A program made the translations under genes and the position numbers. From Pseudoxanthobacter soli DSM 19599 (GTDB taxonomy: Bacteria > Pseudomonadota > Alphaproteobacteria > Rhizobiales > Segnochrobactraceae): a DNA stretch of 64,000 nt. Positions 25,321 to 32,626 of the stretch are shown in pieces; position 1 is the first letter of the stretch; every line of letters begins with the position of its first letter. The stretch is from positions 372,001-436,000 of the forward strand of contig NZ_FRXO01000004.1 in the NCBI RefSeq assembly GCF_900148505.1, in the 5' to 3' direction. The notes under the pieces are model-generated. The model saw only the letters and a list, made by a program, of their open reading frames with translations. It was not told where the DNA came from and ran no database searches.

Positions 25321-26534
25321 CAGACGGCCTCATCGACTTGCGCGAAGTGACGCGACGAGGCGACGGCACCCGCGGCGATCAGCCTGTCGGTCTCGGCAGG
25401 CGAGTAGCCGAGTTCGCCCATGATCTCGGCGGTGTGCTCGCCGATCTCCAGCGCCAGAACGCGCACGTCCGGCACTTGCCCGTCGTAGCGGTTCGGGTGG
25501 TTGACCAGGTGGACGGTTCGTCCGCGCACGGTGATCTTGCGGAACACGTTCATGTGCGACAGCTGCGGGTGGTCCAGCAGGTCGTCGTAGGTATTGACCG
25601 GCGAGTACCAGATACCGTGGCGGTCGAAACGCTCCGACAATTCCGCCATCGTGAAGCGCGCGGTCGCCTCCCGGACCGTACGAGCGACGAGATCGCGTTC
25701 CTTGTAGCGGTCGATGCCGACGATTGCGCGCAAGGTGTCGCTCTCGAGCGCATCCGCCAGCGCTTCGTCGCTGCAGAGCGAGATGACTACCTCTCCGTCC
25801 TTCGCCGGATAGACGCCGTAGGGCGCGGCGTGGAACCAGGTGGCAAGGTTGCGTTCACGGTCCATCCGCTCGCGCTCGACGGCGCCCGCGAAATAGTTGA
25901 CCAGCGGCTCGGTCTGAAGGTCGATCGCCGAATTGATCAGGCTTGCCTCGACGCGCGTGCCCTTGCCCTCTCGCTCCCGTCGCAGCAGTGCGCCCAGGAT
26001 GCCCATGGCGAACAGGGCGCCGCCGTGCTGGTCGACGATCGCCGCACCGGCTGGCACGTTGCCGTTGCGAGGGGAACCGGTCGCACTGATGAGACCCGAG
26101 GCGGCCTGCATCAGCAGGTCCTGACCGGGACGGTTCGCCATCGGCCCCGTCGAGCCGTAACCGCTCGCGGAGGCGAAGACGAGCTTCGGATTGAGCCGGC
26201 GCAGTTCGTCATCGGTAAAACCGAGCCGGGCGAAAACTCCGGGGCGGAAGTTTTCCATGACGACATCCGCTTCGGTGATCAGGCGGGACGCAACCTCGCG
26301 ACCGCCCTTCGACTTCAGGTCGATGCCAATGGAGCGCTTGTTGCGGTTGGCACAGAGATAGAACCCGCTGATGCCCTCGACGAAGACGTCGGCACCCGAC
26401 CAATGCCGTTCATGGGCGCCCAGAACGGGCTCGACCTTGATGACGTCGGCGCCCATGTCGGCAAGATATTGCGCGCCAGCCGGCCCCTGAAGGAAGTGGC
26501 AGAAGCTGACGACCTTAATCCCGTTCAGAAGCAC
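25320..26534 (-). CDS. CaiB/BaiF family CoA transferase (type III)
   Basis: 404 residues, normal for class III CoA transferases. Seen: VVSFCHFLQGPAGAQYLADM, GADVIKVEPVLG, NKRSIGIDLKS, ENFRPGVFARLG, and RPGQDLLMQAASGLISATG, where the region after PGQD holds the expected catalytic Asp context. These cytosolic enzymes move CoA between carboxylic acids. It likely activates an acid made by this pathway for the hydratases (enoyl-CoA hydratase, MaoC). The start is GTG 26534 with GGGAGG six bases upstream. It is divergent from the MaoC gene, and a LacI-type operator lies 53 bases upstream. Confidence 0.9.
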   Translation of the reverse strand: MLLNGIKVVSFCHFLQGPAGAQYLADMGADVIKVEPVLGAHERHWSGADVFVEGISGFYLCANRNKRSIGIDLKSKGGREVASRLITEADVVMENFRPGVFARLGFTDDELRRLNPKLVFASASGYGSTGPMANRPGQDLLMQAASGLISATGSPRNGNVPAGAAIVDQHGGALFAMGILGALLRREREGKGTRVEASLINSAIDLQTEPLVNYFAGAVERERMDRERNLATWFHAAPYGVYPAKDGEVVISLCSDEALADALESDTLRAIVGIDRYKERDLVARTVREATARFTMAELSERFDRHGIWYSPVNTYDDLLDHPQLSHMNVFRKITVRGRTVHLVNHPNRYDGQVPDVRVLALEIGEHTAEIMGELGYSPAETDRLIAAGAVASSRHFAQVDEAV

Positions 26535-26587
26535 GAATTTCCTCCCGCCTCACCTGTCGCTTTCGGCGCTTTTTGGTGGCGCGTTCC

Positions 26588-26601
26588 GGAAATCGTTTTC
26601 T
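26588..26601. promoter_or_regulatory. LacI-type operator (site B)
   Basis: GGAAATCGTTTTCT, 53 bases upstream of the CoA transferase GTG start. Its reverse complement is identical to site D at 30592-30605. Confidence 0.65.
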
Positions 26602-26852
26602 CTTAACCCAATCCCGATGTCAACGGAAAATTTGCAGCGCCGAACAAAGCCACACTTTTCCGGCTGTTGGCACTCCGTCGTCACCCTGCCCGGTCGCAAG
26701 TCGAATCAGCAGGGGCGTCGTGTTGTTGAAGATTTATATTTTTATTTCAATATCTTATAACTTCCGCGGCGTTAAGGCCCCCGCAAACACGTCCACCGGG
26801 TCGCAGCTCCGGCGGATCGCATCAGACGATTGACACTCATCCAGTGATATTG

Positions 26853-26866
26853 GAAAACGTTTTCCT
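26853..26866. promoter_or_regulatory. LacI-type operator (site C), perfect palindrome
   Basis: GGAAAACGTTTTCC is a perfect 14-bp palindrome with the central CG typical of LacI-family operators. It lies 51 bases upstream of the MaoC gene start. Confidence 0.75.
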
Positions 26867-26917
26867 ATTCGGTCGTCCCCCTCCGATGAGCGCGGACGAA
26901 CTCAGCGGGAGGAAGCC

Positions 26918-27367
26918 TTGGACGCGTTCTATGTGTCGGTCGGAGACCACGTCTCCTTCACGAAGACGGTCAGTGAATCGGACGTCTACCTGTTTGCTGG
27001 CATCACCGGCGACTTCGCACCCGTCCACGTCAATCAGGCGATGATGGAGAAGTCCGCCTACGGCCAGCGGATCGCCCACGGGGTTCTCGTAATGGGCTTC
27101 ATGTCGACGACGTCTACCCTGATGGTGGATCGTTCCCACGACGGCCACGGCCGGGGCGAGACACCGGTTTCCCTTGGCTACGACAAGGTGCGCTTCGTAG
27201 GGCCCGTGTTCTTCGGAGACACCATCACGGTCGACTATCGCATTACCGCTATCGATGAGGTCAAGCGGCGGTCGTACGCGGCGATCGACGTGACGAACCA
27301 GCGCGGCGAAACCGTCGCAGCGGCGACCCACATTCTGAAGTGGGTCAGGAACGAGGGCGGGCGGTGA
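26918..27367 (+). CDS. MaoC family (R)-enoyl-CoA hydratase-like protein
   Basis: 149 residues, single hot-dog fold. Catalytic motif GDFAPVHVNQAMMEKSAYGQ then RIAHGVLVMGF, with Asp32 and His37 as the likely catalytic pair. The start is TTG 26918, supported by GGGAGGAA directly upstream; no in-frame ATG is near. Hydrates enoyl-CoA esters in the cytosol. The stop overlaps the next gene (GTGA), so the two are translationally coupled. Divergent from the CoA transferase and controlled by a LacI-type site. Confidence 0.88.
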   Translation: MDAFYVSVGDHVSFTKTVSESDVYLFAGITGDFAPVHVNQAMMEKSAYGQRIAHGVLVMGFMSTTSTLMVDRSHDGHGRGETPVSLGYDKVRFVGPVFFGDTITVDYRITAIDEVKRRSYAAIDVTNQRGETVAAATHILKWVRNEGGR

Positions 27368-28995
27368 AGGCGATGGCGGACGTGCTCGAGGCTGATTTCG
27401 TCATCGTCGGCGGCGGCAGTTCAGGGTGCGCTCTCGCGGCCCGCCTTAGCGCCGATCCGGCGTGCAGCGTCATCCTGCTCGAGGCCGGCGACCGGGACCG
27501 CAGCCTCTACATTCATCTGCCCGTGACCTACTACAAGACAACCGGCTCCGCCTTCTCCTGGGGCTACGAGACGGCACCACAAAAGCACCAGGGCGACATC
27601 CGCACGCCCTACACGCAGGCACGCGTTATCGGCGGCGGCAGTTCCATCAATGCGCAGATCTATATCCGCGGCAACCCGCAGGACTTTGACGGCTGGCGGG
27701 ACGACCACGGCTGCACCGGCTGGGGATACCAGGACGTGCTGCCCTATTTCGTGCGGGCGGAAGGCAACCAGAGGCTCGCCGGCAAAACGCATGGAACCGA
27801 CGGCCCGCTGCTCGTGTCGGACCCCGCCTATGTTCATCCGCTGTCCTATTCCTGGCTCCAGGCCTGTCAGCAGGCCGGCCTCGAACCGAATGAGGACTTC
27901 AATTCCGGCACACAGGCGGGTTGCGGCCTCTATCAGGTCACAAATCGTGCGGGCCGACGGTCGTCGACAGCGAACTGCTATCTTCGCCCCGCGCTCGATC
28001 GACCGAACCTGCGTGTCATCACCAGCGTGCAGGCACGGCGCGTGGTGTTCGAGAACCGCCGCGCCGCGGGCGTGGAGGTCGATGCCAAGGGGGGCCGGCG
28101 CACCGTGCGGGCCCGGCGCGAGGTAATCCTCACGGCTGGCGCCATTGGAACACCGAAGCTGCTGATGCTCTCTGGCATCGGACCGGCGGCGGAACTGAAA
28201 GCCCACGGCATCGAGGTCGTCCGTGACAGCCCCAACGTCGGCAGGAACCTCCAGGATCACCTCGACATTTTCATGATCTACGAGGTGCTGCGCGCCAACA
28301 GTTACGACAAGTACAAGAAGTTGCACTGGCAGGCATGGGCGGGCATACAGTTCGGCCTGTTCCGCTCCGGGCCGATCACCTCGAACGTGGTCGAGGCCGG
28401 GGCATTCTGGTGGAGCGGTCAGCGGGAAGGCCTTCCGGATGTGCAGTTCCACTTCCTGGCAGGCGCGGGGGTCGAGGCCGGTATTCCCGATGTGCCCGGG
28501 GGCGCAGGCTGCACGCTCAACGCCTATCTCGTGCGGCCGAAATCGCGCGGTTCCGTAACGCTCAGGTCAGCGGAACCCTCGGATCATCCGGTCATCGATC
28601 CGAACTTCCTCGACCACCCGGATGACCTTGAGGGAACCATCGCGAGTGTAAGGCTCGGCCGGAAGATCATGGCGCAGGCCGCCATGCAGCATCACATCGC
28701 ACGAGAGCACTATCCGGGGACGGAGATCGAGAGCGAAGCCGAACTTGAGGCTTTCGTCAGGGCTGCCTCACGCACGGGCTATCACCCCTCCTGCACCTGC
28801 CGGATGGGCGAGGACGAAGCCGCCGTGGTGGACACGGGTTTGAGAGTCCGCGGAGTCGACGGCCTGCGCATTTCGGATGCATCCGTCATGCCCCAACTCG
28901 TATCGGGGAACACCAATGCCACCACGATCATGATCGCGGAACGCGCGGCCGACATGATCCTCGGCAACCGCGGGCTGGAGCGTGGCGCCGCCTAG
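27364..28995 (+). CDS. GMC family FAD-dependent oxidoreductase
   Basis: About 543 residues. FAD motif FVIVGGGSSGCALAARLSAD, GMC signature 1 near YTQARVIGGGSSINAQIYIR, signature 2 AGAIGTPKLLMLSGIGPA, catalytic-His region TGYHPSCTCRMGEDEAAV and C-terminal SDASVMPQLVSGNTNATT. The start GTG 27364 overlaps the MaoC stop by four bases; ATG 27373 is an alternative. It resembles the enzyme at 17021-18652 in architecture, but motif details differ (CTCRMG against GTCKMG), so they are paralogues with perhaps different substrates. Its TAG stop codon is the first three bases of a palindromic repeat element. Confidence 0.9.
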   Translation: MKAMADVLEADFVIVGGGSSGCALAARLSADPACSVILLEAGDRDRSLYIHLPVTYYKTTGSAFSWGYETAPQKHQGDIRTPYTQARVIGGGSSINAQIYIRGNPQDFDGWRDDHGCTGWGYQDVLPYFVRAEGNQRLAGKTHGTDGPLLVSDPAYVHPLSYSWLQACQQAGLEPNEDFNSGTQAGCGLYQVTNRAGRRSSTANCYLRPALDRPNLRVITSVQARRVVFENRRAAGVEVDAKGGRRTVRARREVILTAGAIGTPKLLMLSGIGPAAELKAHGIEVVRDSPNVGRNLQDHLDIFMIYEVLRANSYDKYKKLHWQAWAGIQFGLFRSGPITSNVVEAGAFWWSGQREGLPDVQFHFLAGAGVEAGIPDVPGGAGCTLNAYLVRPKSRGSVTLRSAEPSDHPVIDPNFLDHPDDLEGTIASVRLGRKIMAQAAMQHHIAREHYPGTEIESEAELEAFVRAASRTGYHPSCTCRMGEDEAAVVDTGLRVRGVDGLRISDASVMPQLVSGNTNATTIMIAERAADMILGNRGLERGAA

Positions 28996-29110
28996 AGCAT
29001 ATCCCGTGCAGATCGAACCGATCCGAACGACAACGATATGCTCAACCTTTCGAATCTGGAGCGAATTCTTGTCGATCTGACGATTCCGTCAGATCGGAAA
29101 GCGCTCTAGA
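28993..29110. repeat. MITE-like palindromic repeat element, copy 2 (inverted relative to copy 1)
   Basis: About 118 bases from TAGAGCATATCC to GCGCTCTAGA. Reverse-complemented it aligns along its whole length with copy 1 at 22774-22886. The inner hairpin CGATCTGACG-GAAT-CGTCAGATCG differs from copy 1 by paired changes (GATG/CATC to GACG/CGTC), so the stem is kept. It supplies the stop codon of the GMC gene. The rest of 28996-29297 shows only an AT-richer stretch before the MFS gene. Confidence 0.85.
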
Positions 29111-29297
29111 TATCCATCTCATTCCAAATCACGTCGGTATCTGACTGAGATGTGTAAACCTTGACGATTGCGGGATAGCGGCCTTCATCCAATTCGAGCA
29201 CGCTTAATGAAAGTTCCGGCCATTATTGGTTATAGGGAACAGCAACCAATCACATTTTCGTGCGTTTTTTGGCGCGCCTCTCTCCATTCCCTGAACA

Positions 29298-30590
29298 ATG
29301 ACGATGACATCCATCACCTCCTCCCGGCCCGCTCAGCGCCCCGTCGGTCAGCCACCGATCAGTGGCCTGCGTGACCAGACGCTCATTGCGCTTGCCGTAC
29401 TCAACTTCTTTCTTGCCGATGCACGCGATGGACTTGGCCCGTTCCTCGACGCGTTCCTGGCAACCAACGGGTGGTCGCCGATGCAGCTCGGCCTCATCGC
29501 AACGGTCGGCGGTCTGGTCGGTCTGGCGGTCACTCCTCTTTGCGGCGCGCTGGTCGATGGTTCCAGCTGGAAGCGTGCCTTGATTGCCGGCCCCGTGGCC
29601 ATGGTCACCGCCGGTGCGCTGATCACCCTCATCTTCACCAACGAAGCGGTGGTGTGGACCGGCCAGATCATGACGGCGGTCGTCGGTTCGGTGGTCGGGC
29701 CAGCGCTGGCAGGTCTCACGCTGGGACTGGTGGGTGAAAGACTGTTCTCCAAGCAGATTGCCCGCAATGAGTTCTGGAACCACGGCGGCAACTTCGCCTC
29801 GCTCTTCGCCACCTATGTCGCGGTCTCCTATTTCGATATCTCCGGCGTCATCGGTCTGATGATTTTCACCGCTATCGGCACGCTGATCGCGATCTCCGCC
29901 ATCGATCCAAACCGGATCGACCACAAGGTGGCACGCGGACTGGCCGAAGACGAGGGCGAACCCGGCCCTTCCGGCTTCAATGTCCTCTTTCAAGAGAAAG
30001 GTCTGATCCTGCTGGCGATCATTTTGCTGATCTTCCACTTCGGCAATGCCCCAATGGGGCGGCTGATCGCGCAGGATTTCGCCGTCGAACTGAATTCCCC
30101 CTTCAAGACGACGGCGATCATCACCGGCGTCGCCCAGTTCGCCATGATCTTAGTCGCAGCACTGGCCCCCTGGCTCATCCGCCGGTTCGGACTTTCGGCG
30201 GTATTTCTGATGGCGCTGATTGCCCTGCCCATACGCGGTCTGCTGGCCGCGTCTTTCGAGCAGTTCTGGGTGGTTTATCCGGTGCAGATGCTGGATGGTA
30301 TCGGCGCGGGCCTTCTGGGCATCGTCACGCCCGTGGCCGTCGAGCGCATATTGAAGGGCACCGGTCGCTTCAATGTGGGGCTTGCCAGCATCATGACCGT
30401 CCAGGGCATCGGCGCATCCCTGAGCAACGGCGTGGCCGGGTGGCTGACGACGATAGGCGGATTTGCGCTGTCCCACCTGGTTGGCGGCGGCATTGCCGCT
30501 ATCGCCATTATTCTCTTCGTCATGTTTCGTCGCGAGATAGAGCCGCCGCCAAAATCGCAACCGACGGTTCCGCACGCTTTCACGATCTGA
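29298..30590 (+). CDS. Major facilitator superfamily transporter
   Basis: 430 residues with about 12 hydrophobic segments in two halves, split by a charged central loop near residues 195-225 (DPNRIDHKVARGLAEDEGEP). The loop after TM2 holds GALVDGSSWKRA, the usual MFS motif-A position though not canonical. Conserved LADARDGLGPFLDAFLATNG in TM1 matches a group of uncharacterised bacterial MFS proteins. It probably imports or exports a compound related to the surrounding catabolic genes. ATG 29298 is preceded by no strong Shine-Dalgarno; a second ATG is two codons in. Confidence 0.85.
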   Translation: MTMTSITSSRPAQRPVGQPPISGLRDQTLIALAVLNFFLADARDGLGPFLDAFLATNGWSPMQLGLIATVGGLVGLAVTPLCGALVDGSSWKRALIAGPVAMVTAGALITLIFTNEAVVWTGQIMTAVVGSVVGPALAGLTLGLVGERLFSKQIARNEFWNHGGNFASLFATYVAVSYFDISGVIGLMIFTAIGTLIAISAIDPNRIDHKVARGLAEDEGEPGPSGFNVLFQEKGLILLAIILLIFHFGNAPMGRLIAQDFAVELNSPFKTTAIITGVAQFAMILVAALAPWLIRRFGLSAVFLMALIALPIRGLLAASFEQFWVVYPVQMLDGIGAGLLGIVTPVAVERILKGTGRFNVGLASIMTVQGIGASLSNGVAGWLTTIGGFALSHLVGGGIAAIAIILFVMFRREIEPPPKSQPTVPHAFTI

Positions 30591-30591
30591 T

Positions 30592-30605
30592 AGAAAACGA
30601 TTTCC
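30592..30605. promoter_or_regulatory. LacI-type operator (site D)
   Basis: AGAAAACGATTTCC lies directly after the MFS stop and 33 bases before the small isomerase-like gene that precedes the LacI gene. It is the exact reverse complement of site B. The position suggests autoregulation. Confidence 0.65.
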
Positions 30606-30638
30606 CATCCACTTCAATCCTTGATGGGCGAGGTGCAT

Positions 30639-30920
30639 ATGCAGTTCCTGGTTCTGACGAGACGGAAGACCGAGAGCTTTCCGCCGGCGCTTTTCGCGGA
30701 AAAATTCGATGCTGAGGTTGCGCGCGCCCGCGAACTCTACAAGGAGCAGTTCACGCGGCAGATCTGGCACCGGGCCGACGGCACCGGGGCCTGCCAGATC
30801 GTCGAGGCTCCGGACGAGGCCTGCGTTCGCGAGCGGATCGGTTCGCTGCCGTTTGCCGAGGCCGACATGCTGGACATCACCATCGTCGCTCTGAAGCCTT
30901 ATGGCGGCTTCTCCGGGTGA
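30639..30920 (+). CDS. Muconolactone delta-isomerase-like small protein
   Basis: 93 residues. MQFLVLTRRKTESFPPALFA start, EVARARELYKEQFTRQIWHR middle and a C-terminal LDITIVALKPYGGF match the short ferredoxin-like dimeric fold of muconolactone isomerase family proteins (about 90-97 residues). In the beta-ketoadipate pathway that enzyme isomerises muconolactone; here no other beta-ketoadipate genes are present, so a different lactone or no catalysis is possible. ATG 30639 has GGGCGAGG upstream. It sits between a LacI-type operator and the lacI-family gene, 40 bases before the latter. Confidence 0.7.
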   Translation: MQFLVLTRRKTESFPPALFAEKFDAEVARARELYKEQFTRQIWHRADGTGACQIVEAPDEACVRERIGSLPFAEADMLDITIVALKPYGGFSG

Positions 30921-30960
30921 TGGACCTGCTGCCGGAATCCGGGCGCGAGCGGAGGGGCAC

Positions 30961-32019
30961 ATGAACAAGATCGACGGGGAAGTGGCCGCCGAGGCAAGCG
31001 TCGTGAAGCTGAAGGATGTCGCCCTGCGTGCCGGCTGCTCCGTCGCGACAGCCTCGCGCGTCCTCAACGGACACTCTACGGTCGGCGCCATGGAAAGGGA
31101 GCGCGTGCTCGCCGCCGCCGCACAGCTCGGCTACGTGCCCAACAACGCCGCCCGAGCCCTGCGCTCACAAAGCACCAGCCTCGTCGGTGTGATCATTCCG
31201 ACTTTGGACCACGCCATCTACGCCAAGATGGTGAGCGGGCTGCAGGAACGTCTCGCCCGCAACGGCAAGGCGGTGATCATTTCAACATCCGACTACGATC
31301 TGGAACGCGAACGCATCCAGGCACGATTGCTGGTGGGACGTGGCGTCGAGGCCATCGTGCTCGTCGGCATCGAACATCATCCGGAGACTGTCGACTACCT
31401 GCGCCGGGCAGGCGTTACGCCGGTGTTCACCTACACCAACGAACTCGGTTCGAGCGACGCGGCCGTCGGCTTCGACAACCGCCACGCCGGCGCCTCCGTT
31501 GCCCGCTTTCTGCTGGACCTCGGGCACAAGCGCTTCGGCATGATCGCCGGCATCACCCATGGCAATGACCGCGCCACCGAAAGGCGCGACGGTTTTCTGG
31601 CCGAACTCACCGGAGCCGGCATTTCCCGCCGGGAGATCGTGGTCGTGGAGTCGCGCTACAACATCGAGAACGGCCGTGCGGCCATGCGCTCGCTGATGCA
31701 GACCTATCCAAGGCTGACCACCGTGTTCTGCGGCAGCGACATCCTGGCGGTTGGTGCCATCAAGTACTGCCACGAGGCCGGTATCGCCGTGCCTGGGGAG
31801 GTCTCCGTCGTCGGTTTCGACAATCTCGAGATCGCGGAACTGGTCACGCCCGAACTGACGACCCTCGACGTGCCGGCACGGGAAATGGGCGAGGCCACCG
31901 CCGAAGCCCTGCTGCGCCTCGGCGACAAGAAGGAGACGGCGATCGTGACGGAGTTGCCCACCCGGCTGATCGTGCGGGGCAGCACCGGCCCGGTCAGTCC
32001 GTCCGGCCGCCCTGCCTAG
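30961..32019 (+). CDS. LacI family transcriptional regulator
   Basis: 352 residues. The N-terminal HTH is at about residues 18-40 (LKDVALRAGCSVATASRVLN) with hinge helix NNAARALRSQSTSLVGVIIP. The C-terminal sugar-binding-like domain has FCGSDILAVGAIKYC and VVGFDNLEIAELVTPELTTL. ATG 30961 is preceded by GGAGGGGCAC. LacI proteins bind palindromes with a central CG as dimers. Four such sites lie in this region: before this gene's small upstream partner, before the CoA transferase, before MaoC and before the ABC ATPase. It is very likely the regulator of the cluster, released by a pathway sugar or intermediate (inference). Confidence 0.92.
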   Translation: MNKIDGEVAAEASVVKLKDVALRAGCSVATASRVLNGHSTVGAMERERVLAAAAQLGYVPNNAARALRSQSTSLVGVIIPTLDHAIYAKMVSGLQERLARNGKAVIISTSDYDLERERIQARLLVGRGVEAIVLVGIEHHPETVDYLRRAGVTPVFTYTNELGSSDAAVGFDNRHAGASVARFLLDLGHKRFGMIAGITHGNDRATERRDGFLAELTGAGISRREIVVVESRYNIENGRAAMRSLMQTYPRLTTVFCGSDILAVGAIKYCHEAGIAVPGEVSVVGFDNLEIAELVTPELTTLDVPAREMGEATAEALLRLGDKKETAIVTELPTRLIVRGSTGPVSPSGRPA

Positions 32020-32069
32020 AGAAAGCGCTGACCACACCGAATGGCGGGCTTGAAGCAAACCATTGAACG

Positions 32070-32085
32070 CCCCCCCCCCCTTTTT
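32070..32085. repeat. Homopolymer tract C11-T5
   Basis: Eleven C followed by five T in the 122-base gap between the LacI gene and the thioesterase gene. Its length could vary by slipped-strand replication or reflect sequencing uncertainty. No hairpin precedes it, so it is not a normal terminator. Confidence 0.7.
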
Positions 32086-32141
32086 CAGGACGACGCCTCC
32101 GTTCAACGGATGGCGGCTCCGGACCCATTCCGAGGATTGAG

Positions 32142-32534
32142 ATGTTTCATCGCCAGGAGTTGATCCGCTTCCAGCATTGTGATCCGGCAGGGATCGTCTT
32201 CTATCCGCGCTATGTCGAGATGATCAATGCGACGGTCGAGGACTGGTTCGACCACATCGGCATCGGATTCGCCGAGATCCACGGCGCGATGAACGCGGCC
32301 ATTCCCGTGGTGTCGCTCACCGTCGATTTCCGCGCGCCGACCCGCCTTGGGGAAAAGCTCGACCTCGGTCTTGAGGTGCGGCGCCTCGGAAACACCAGCG
32401 TCGATCTTGGCGTCGAAGCATCGCTCGACGGCGAGTCGCGCTTCTCGGCGAAACTGACGCTGGTCCACATCAGCAAGGAAGACTACCGCCCACGCCCGTG
32501 GCCGGCGCAATTCCGCGCCGTCATAGCAGCCTGA
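32142..32534 (+). CDS. 4-hydroxybenzoyl-CoA thioesterase family protein (YbgC-like)
   Basis: 130 residues, single hot-dog fold. RFQHCDPAGIVFYPRYVEMI carries the catalytic Asp (Asp14) and the Tyr of the 4HBT family, and VVSLTVDFRAPTRLGEKLDL follows. Hydrolyses acyl-CoA thioesters in the cytosol. It lies after the LacI gene on the same strand and may release the final acid of the CoA-dependent pathway encoded upstream. Convergent with the giant autotransporter gene. Confidence 0.88.
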   Translation: MFHRQELIRFQHCDPAGIVFYPRYVEMINATVEDWFDHIGIGFAEIHGAMNAAIPVVSLTVDFRAPTRLGEKLDLGLEVRRLGNTSVDLGVEASLDGESRFSAKLTLVHISKEDYRPRPWPAQFRAVIAA

Positions 32535-32626
32535 AAACGCCGGAATCGTTCGTGCACAGCGGCCCGCTCCAGCCGGCCTGAGCCCCTCGCGGCGATCGAT
32601 GAGGAGGGGCGCGCCGCCCCCGCACC

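Larger units (their letters stand above)
26535..26917. promoter_or_regulatory. Divergent promoter region between CoA transferase and MaoC genes
   Basis: A 383-base gene-free stretch with two LacI-type operators about 265 bases apart, one near each divergent start, and a strongly AT-rich patch near 26720-26762. This arrangement is suited to repression of both operons, possibly with DNA looping (inference). No other gene or RNA is recognisable. Confidence 0.6.

Noticed and set aside
22936-25350. An 804-codon plus-strand frame across the ABC ATPase and SDR genes
   Set aside because: It is antisense to two well-supported genes and typical of high-GC shadow frames; no start signal or domain is seen.
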